Shown: positions 59,522 through 64,000 of the stretch, piece after piece
How positions within the stretch are numbered: the first letter of the stretch is position 1
Layout of the letters: each line of letters begins with the position of its first letter
Origin: SHZI01 sp031409515
Lineage (GTDB): Bacteria > Pseudomonadota > Gammaproteobacteria > Steroidobacterales > GCA-2729495
Length of the DNA: 64,000 bases
Reading direction: 5' to 3'
NCBI GenBank assembly: GCA_031409515.1
Contig: JANNXJ010000001.1
Span: 1-64,000, forward strand
The notes under the pieces: generated by a model
Told to the model about the DNA's origin: nothing
The model's input: only the letters and a program-made list of their open reading frames with translations
The model's database searches: none
Position numbers and translations under genes: made by a program

Positions 59522-59631
59522 GTCCGGGGTACCGTCCGAATGTCCGAGTCCTATAGGACTCTCGGACACTTCGGACGCTTGGGTACCGGGTCCGATTTCG
59601 TCCGATTCGGACGCGTTCGGACATTTCGGAC
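59522..59631. repeat. Iteron-like cluster of GTCCGA/TCGGAC heptamers
   Basis: Heptamers of the form GTCCGAN or its complement occur at 59534, 59542, 59561, 59570, 59590, 59600, 59606, 59616 and 59625, with a partial copy at 59522. The left group is arranged around a perfect 16-bp palindrome GAGTCCTATAGGACTC (59546-59561). The right group has copies 10 bases apart. GGGTACCG precedes each group (59527, 59581). It lies between repA and the YozE-like gene, so it may be a replication origin or an operator. Confidence 0.7.
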
Positions 59632-59639
59632 GGTAGGGG

Positions 59640-60788
59640 TTACAACGCAAGGCGATGTCCTCCGACCGCCGGGAATAGGAACTCCCGATCCTCAAGACCC
59701 TTGATGGCTTCCTGCCGCCGATTCCTGGCCTTTAAGCCCTGGCCTTTCGCCACCTCGGTGAGGTCAATCGAATAGATCACATCAATGCCGGGGTGGGTCC
59801 GCTGCCACTCCTTGAGTCCCGCTAGCAGCGCGTCCTGGTTCTTGCCTCCAGGGCGTTTCTTCCTGCTGGTGGCCTCTGCCTCCCGCACGACGCAGGACGT
59901 CACGGGGAGTCCGTCCTCCGGGTCTGTGCCGATTTCCACGGGCACCAGCTCGAACCCGTAAACCTTCCCGCTCGGGAGGTCACGCTGCTTCGTCACAGTC
60001 GCGGTACGAATCCCCTCCTGCCCTTCCACGAGGATTTCGGTGTCTACCGCAGCCTTAAGGCTTGAGTGCCCTCGTGCGCCCTTGGTGGCGTCTTTCCCAC
60101 AGTGGTGAATGATGATGACGGCGGCCCCAGTTTCCGCTCTGATTCGGTCCACATTGGCGATGAACCCCGACATTTCTCTGCCGTCGTTCTCGTCCCCACC
60201 AACCATGACGCGGGCAAGCGTATCGAGGACGACGACGGCCACTTTCGTCCCGGCAACTTCCTCGGCGTCCCGAATCTTGTCGATCAGCAGGCCGGTGTCG
60301 GCATTGGGGTCCAGTAGGTCCACCGTCTGTGGAAGGACTGCGAACGGTGCCCCGCGGGTCCACGGGGCTTCCTGCTTACAGGCAGCGAGCCGGTTTCGTA
60401 TCCCTGACCCACCCTCGCAAGCAACGTAGATAACGAGTCCAGGCCTTACGCTATGGCCCCACCATTGCTGCCCGCCCGAGACGTGTAGGCCCAGCCATAG
60501 CACCAGAATTGACTTGCCAACGTTGGGTCCGCCGTAGAAGAGCACCAGGCTATCGGACAGGATCAGGTCCTTGACTACGTAGGCTTGCGATAGCACCGGG
60601 CTAATGTCCGACAGCCACACCAGCTGCCCCAGAGGGCGACGTGCTGGCAACGATGGCCGTGGCGCTTGTGGGATCGCTCGTAGCCGTCCATTCAGGCGCG
60701 GTGCGTGGTCAAATTGATCGAGCTTGGTCGGCATCCTGGTGGGCTCAAGCGGTATCAATTTGCGCCCTCCGCGACGGCGTCGAGCCAT
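59640..60788 (-). CDS. RepA-type hexameric replicative helicase (AAA family)
   Basis: A 382-residue RecA-like ATPase. Walker A FYGGPNVGKSILVLWLG lies near residue 88, Walker B VAVVVLDTLARVMVGGDEN near 185, then IIIHHCGKDATKGARGHSS, the order seen in RSF1010-type RepA and related phage or plasmid helicases. The N-terminal 50 residues are basic and Pro-rich. It overlaps the primase gene by 34 bases. It should unwind DNA for element replication. Confidence 0.75.
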   Translation of the reverse strand: MARRRRGGRKLIPLEPTRMPTKLDQFDHAPRLNGRLRAIPQAPRPSLPARRPLGQLVWLSDISPVLSQAYVVKDLILSDSLVLFYGGPNVGKSILVLWLGLHVSGGQQWWGHSVRPGLVIYVACEGGSGIRNRLAACKQEAPWTRGAPFAVLPQTVDLLDPNADTGLLIDKIRDAEEVAGTKVAVVVLDTLARVMVGGDENDGREMSGFIANVDRIRAETGAAVIIIHHCGKDATKGARGHSSLKAAVDTEILVEGQEGIRTATVTKQRDLPSGKVYGFELVPVEIGTDPEDGLPVTSCVVREAEATSRKKRPGGKNQDALLAGLKEWQRTHPGIDVIYSIDLTEVAKGQGLKARNRRQEAIKGLEDREFLFPAVGGHRLAL

Positions 60789-61732
60789 CGAGAACTCGCC
60801 GGCACTGCACTGGCGACAGCGGCGCTTACAGCTCCAAGTCCCGCGTGCCGGTGCAGATCGTTGAAGTCCGTTGCGTTGCCCGGTCGGTTGTCGCCGAAGT
60901 CGGGAAGTGCCACCAGACCACCGACGGCCGAAGCCGCTTCACGGGCTTTCGTTAGTCCGGGATTGCCGGGTGTACCGGCGTCGTCATCGGCGCAGAGAAT
61001 CTGCTGTAGGTCGGGATATTTGGCTCTGAGTGCCGTGGCGACAGCCAGCAGATTCCCGGCTGTAAAGGCAATGGCGACCGCGCCACCCGTGGCCTCGTGA
61101 ACGCTGGCACCGGTCGCGAATCCCTCGCAGACGTGCAGTACGCCGCTGGGCTTGCCGATACCGAAGTAACAGCCGGATACGCGCCCGCCCGTGAGAAACC
61201 GCTTTTCCGCGTCCGCGTCGATGAATTGCAGGCTGTACAGCTCACCACCACTGCGCATGGGGACGATCAGTCGAGTGTCATGCACCCGCGAACCGTTAGG
61301 GGCAATCGACTTGGCCAGCAAGTACGGGTGATCCGCTAGTGCGGGCTTGGCGGCGTCCCAAATCGCGGCAGCGGTCTCGCGAGCAGCGGCTCTGCGCTTG
61401 GTGTCCTCGGTCTCGCGTTGCTGGCGCATCGCTTCGACTCGCGCCTGGTGTGCATCTTCCTCGCTGGGCGAGAGGTGGCGCCCTAGATTGGTGCGCCAGC
61501 TCCTGGATAGCCCAGTGCGCCAGCATCCGAACGCGCCAGCCGCGACACCATCAAGGTGCAGGCAGTACCAGCCGGCGTCATCACCGGGCCTGCCGTTGCT
61601 GGAGAACCGATGCAGCTTGCCGTCGGCTTCGACGGAATCGGGCGGGGATAGTCCTGCGCCCCAGATGGCTTGTCGAAACGCTGCCCGGTGATCGCCAGTC
61701 CGCAGGGACCGGCGAAAGGCATTGCCATTCAT
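60755..61732 (-). CDS. Toprim-domain DNA primase
   Basis: A 325-residue protein. An N-terminal region with DDAGWYCLHLDGVAAGAFG (zinc-poor primase head) precedes a Toprim domain: LHVCEGFATGASVHEATGG, AFTAGNLLAVATALRAKYPD, then the DxD in ILCADDDAGT and TDFNDLHRHAG. This pattern belongs to phage and plasmid primases that pair with RepA helicases. The start at 61732 overlaps the AlpA-like gene stop (ATGA). Confidence 0.8.
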   Translation of the reverse strand: MNGNAFRRSLRTGDHRAAFRQAIWGAGLSPPDSVEADGKLHRFSSNGRPGDDAGWYCLHLDGVAAGAFGCWRTGLSRSWRTNLGRHLSPSEEDAHQARVEAMRQQRETEDTKRRAAARETAAAIWDAAKPALADHPYLLAKSIAPNGSRVHDTRLIVPMRSGGELYSLQFIDADAEKRFLTGGRVSGCYFGIGKPSGVLHVCEGFATGASVHEATGGAVAIAFTAGNLLAVATALRAKYPDLQQILCADDDAGTPGNPGLTKAREAASAVGGLVALPDFGDNRPGNATDFNDLHRHAGLGAVSAAVASAVPASSRWLDAVAEGAN

Positions 61733-61962
61733 CACGGCACCTGCTGGTACGTTTGGACGCGCCGGGCCTCGATCCACGCCAGGACGTCGCCCGCACGGTA
61801 GGCGACCTTTCGGCCCAGCTTAAGGAACGGGATTCCGGTATTCGCCCAGCGGTCGCGGGCCAGGGTAGCAGTGGAGCCGCCGCGGAACAGGGCAGCCTCG
61901 GTATCGTCCAGAAGCCGCTCGGGATCAGTCTGAAGATCAGCGAGCGTGAGTTTAGACTGCAT
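61732..61962 (-). CDS. AlpA/excisionase-type helix-turn-helix protein
   Basis: A 76-residue MerR-like winged helix protein. The core is ARDRWANTGIPFLKLGRKVAYRAGDVLAWIEARR, the common form of AlpA and Xis proteins in integrative elements. It probably regulates the integrase or directs excision. The ATG at 61962 is chosen because GAGG lies eight bases upstream; a GTG at 61989 is the alternative. Confidence 0.75.
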   Translation of the reverse strand: MQSKLTLADLQTDPERLLDDTEAALFRGGSTATLARDRWANTGIPFLKLGRKVAYRAGDVLAWIEARRVQTYQQVP

Positions 61963-62066
61963 CAACTTGACCTCAATTGATTCGGACACCGAACCGCTGA
62001 GGAATAATTGTATTTTTCGGAATCCGTGTCAGGGACAGCCAGTAACCGGGTGTCTTTTCGGGCGGG

Positions 62067-62561
62067 CTATTGCCTGGGGCGATGCCGCTGGTAGATTTTC
62101 TTCACGGTGCCTTCGTCGATCATAGTGCCGGCCTGCTTCAGCGCCATTGAAACACCTGCAGCCCGCTCCTCAATCGTCGCGTCGCCCTGCTGTTCGGCTA
62201 ACTCCATGAGGCGGTAGATCGCTCGGTGCCGAGCACGCGTGCTCGAATCGGACGGAGAAACGAGTCCAAGGGCCTGGGGGAGGGCTCCCTTTCGATTTGA
62301 TGGTAGCTGCATGTCGACGGCTAACACCCGCTCGATTACCTTGACCACTTTCTCTTCATTCCGATAATCCTGATTGCCGGCGAAGTGATTTGCTACGAAG
62401 GTTTCGAGAGCCGACCGCGCCTCACCCTCGTTCCAGCCATCGCCGCCATCAGGCGCCTCGCCCAGGCCGCCACGTTCCTCATCAAGAATGGTTGGTGTTG
62501 CCGCAGCTAGCTGGGAGGCGATGGTCTCTGACATGTCGATAGGCTTCTGTTTTCGATTCAT
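62067..62561 (-). CDS. Hypothetical protein coupled to the integrase
   Basis: A 164-residue acidic protein of no recognised family. Helical segments (ARSALETFVANHFAGN, VVKVIERVLAV, HRAIYRLMELAEQQGD, GTVKKIYQRHRPRQ) are visible and it lacks membrane segments. It overlaps the integrase stop by ATGA, so its expression is tied to integrase translation. Similar small genes next to integrases often act as regulators, but nothing in the sequence proves that here. Confidence 0.55.
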   Translation of the reverse strand: MNRKQKPIDMSETIASQLAAATPTILDEERGGLGEAPDGGDGWNEGEARSALETFVANHFAGNQDYRNEEKVVKVIERVLAVDMQLPSNRKGALPQALGLVSPSDSSTRARHRAIYRLMELAEQQGDATIEERAAGVSMALKQAGTMIDEGTVKKIYQRHRPRQ

Positions 62562-63847
62562 GCTCGGAAAGCCTTTAGCGGCACAACTTTCGGAGACGAG
62601 ATTTCAGACCTGAGAATGAATCCCTCCAGTTTGGTAAGCGCGTCGAGCTTCATGGCCTCGTCAACCTGCACATAGCCGCCGGTTACGTCATTCGCACCGG
62701 GCAGGTGATTGAGTACGGCCTTGATCGTGTAAACGGGGACCGCGAGCCGCTCCAGCGAACTTGCCGTCAGCCGTCGCAGATCGTGGGGGGAGAACGCCAG
62801 TCCGGTCGCCGTTTTTACCCGCGCCAGGGCGTGGCGTAGGTTCCTTGTCGGGGCGCCGTCGAAAGGGGAGGAGAACACCAGTGCCTTGCCCTGAGCTTGG
62901 CGGATGCGCAGTTCCAGCAGCTTGCGGAGATAGGGCGTAAGGGGCAGGCGGTGGTCCCGGCGGTTCTTGGTGTCAGGAAATGTGACAGTCCCGCCATCGA
63001 GGTCTACGTCCTGAATCCGGAGTTGTAGGGCCTCGCCACGACGGCACCCGGTCAACGCCAGAAACAGTAGGAGGTCGCGGAAGACCTCGCCATGTCGCAG
63101 TCGGGGAATCTCCTTGCCCTTGCCGGGGGGACGGTCGGGGGTCTCGGCCAGCGCCAGCACGGCGGGCACCCACGTTTTCAGATCGTCCGGTGACAACACC
63201 GAAGTCCTGGCCTCGACACCGTGCCACTTGCTGGCCTCCGACAGCACCCGCACTGGGTTGTCCATCATCACCGGGCGACCCTCGGAATCGCGATAGGCCG
63301 CCATCGCGTAGTTCAAGACGGCCCGCAGATACCGGAACGCGACATTGGTCCGGGCCACGGAGACCTGTACCCGAAGCTGGTAGCGCCTCTGCACCATATC
63401 GCGGGTAATGCTGGCGATCGGCCGCTTCTTCCAGTCCTCGAACGATTCGTCCAGGGCACTGAGCATGTCGCTACGGGTACGTGGCTTCAGGGACTTGCCG
63501 TCCTTCTTGCGCCGCCGCGTCTCGGTGTACTCGGTGAAAGCCCGTTCCAGGGTGATGCTGGCGACCTTCGCCCGGCTCCTGTCGGCAACCGGATCGCCGT
63601 CATTTGCCACCTGGCCGATCAGCTTGGTGGCCGTCTTCCGGGCAACCTCAGGGGTAACGCCGGGGAACTTGCCAATGGTGAGTCGGTGGGACCGGCCTCT
63701 AATCCGGGTTTGCAGAACCCAGGACTTCGCACCACCTGCTGTAACGCGAAGTCCGAACCCCTTTAGCTCCGGGTCCCATATGAGAAGATAGCCGCTCTGA
63801 GGGGCACTCAGGCGCTCTACTGCGGTCTTGGTGAGGTTGCCGGCCAT
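62558..63847 (-). CDS. Tyrosine recombinase / integrase
   Basis: A 429-residue integrase. The arm-binding DUF4102-like N-terminus (LTKTAVERLSAPQSGYLLIW, then LRVTAGGAKSWVLQTRIRGR) is followed by a SAM-like core-binding domain and the catalytic domain: Arg269 in TGCRRGEALQL, His355-x2-Arg358 in HDLRR, His381 in LNHLPG and Tyr392 in GGYVQVDEAM. All catalytic residues are present. GGAGG lies five bases before the ATG. It reads away from the right end of the window and probably serves the element that starts after tRNA-Lys. Confidence 0.93.
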   Translation of the reverse strand: MAGNLTKTAVERLSAPQSGYLLIWDPELKGFGLRVTAGGAKSWVLQTRIRGRSHRLTIGKFPGVTPEVARKTATKLIGQVANDGDPVADRSRAKVASITLERAFTEYTETRRRKKDGKSLKPRTRSDMLSALDESFEDWKKRPIASITRDMVQRRYQLRVQVSVARTNVAFRYLRAVLNYAMAAYRDSEGRPVMMDNPVRVLSEASKWHGVEARTSVLSPDDLKTWVPAVLALAETPDRPPGKGKEIPRLRHGEVFRDLLLFLALTGCRRGEALQLRIQDVDLDGGTVTFPDTKNRRDHRLPLTPYLRKLLELRIRQAQGKALVFSSPFDGAPTRNLRHALARVKTATGLAFSPHDLRRLTASSLERLAVPVYTIKAVLNHLPGANDVTGGYVQVDEAMKLDALTKLEGFILRSEISSPKVVPLKAFRA

Positions 63848-63872
63848 CTACCCTCCGGAGGCCCGTAGGCCG

Positions 63873-63988
63873 TGTAAGCGCTATGTAAGCAGTCGGCTTC
63901 AACCGACTTCCGACGACACCCGGATTAAGGTAGTCTCTGAAACCTATACTGTCAAAGGATTTCCGACTTGTTTAATCGAAATGTAAGC
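63873..63988 (+). repeat. TGTAAGC repeats upstream of the integrase
   Basis: TGTAAGC occurs at 63873-63879, 63884-63890 and 63982-63988. The first two are 11 bases apart, matching the spacing of the pair at 52338-52355 beside tRNA-Lys. They fit arm-type sites near an attachment site. The core site itself would lie beyond 63988 or outside the window. Confidence 0.6.
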
Positions 63989-64000
63989 GAGAGAGAACCA

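Noticed and set aside
59522..59631. CRISPR-like array
   Set aside because: Repeats are only seven bases, inverted as well as direct, with irregular short spacing. They fit iterons or operators, not CRISPR.
63900..64000. Right attachment site matching the tRNA-Lys 3' end
   Set aside because: No convincing copy of the tRNA 3' end is visible up to the window edge. The boundary is left open.

Overview
The window is a high-GC chromosome segment from a gammaproteobacterium. The ruvCAB-tolQRAB-pal-cpoB-queE-queC order, the clpS/clpA-infA-aat-trxB-ftsK-lolA-rarA-serS block, a sucA-sucB-lpd operon, an SOS-controlled imuA-imuB-dnaE2 cassette and type II secretion genes all fit that class. The VPLPA-CTERM sorting signals and imuA/imuB/dnaE2 suggest an environmental lineage near Xanthomonadales/Nevskiales, but the sequence alone does not fix the genus.

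Positions 1-52290 are ordinary chromosomal backbone. In order it holds: an Lpp/OprI-type alanine-zipper lipoprotein; lexA-imuA-imuB-dnaE2 behind two LexA boxes; a leftward gspC-D-E-F block (no pseudopilin genes here); clpS-clpA with convergent infA, aat, a COG3146 acyltransferase-like gene and trxB; ftsK-lolA-vanZ-like-rarA-serS-prolyl oligopeptidase; small exported or surface proteins, including a VPLPA-CTERM protein; a YccA/Bax-inhibitor-1 protein; tRNA-Ser(TGA); trmH; and tRNA-Arg(CCT). Next comes a striking inverted arrangement (31987-36722): two SDR genes, each next to a paralogous histidine-rich membrane protein, flanking a YrbG-like cation exchanger. The backbone then continues with a DUF5658 protein, sucA-sucB-lpd, a YfaZ-like porin, ruvCAB, the Tol-Pal system, queE-queC and tRNA-Lys(TTT).

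From 52291 to at least 64000 the sequence looks like an integrated mobile element sitting directly after tRNA-Lys. Its far end carries a tyrosine integrase, a small protein, an AlpA-type regulator, a Toprim primase and a RepA-type helicase, then an iteron-like GTCCGA/TCGGAC cluster and a chain of small overlapping genes. Paired TGTAAGC motifs with the same 11-bp spacing occur at both ends and may be integrase arm-type sites. The cargo includes a three-gene operon (VPLPA-CTERM protein, exported protein, Het-C-like protein), small membrane proteins, and two detached VPLPA-CTERM tails flanking an unknown gene. The right attachment site was not found and may lie beyond the window.

Leads most worth following: the SDR/histidine-rich membrane protein pairs, the Het-C operon, the iteron region with its replication module, the missing start codon of tolA, and the repeat pairs marking the element ends.
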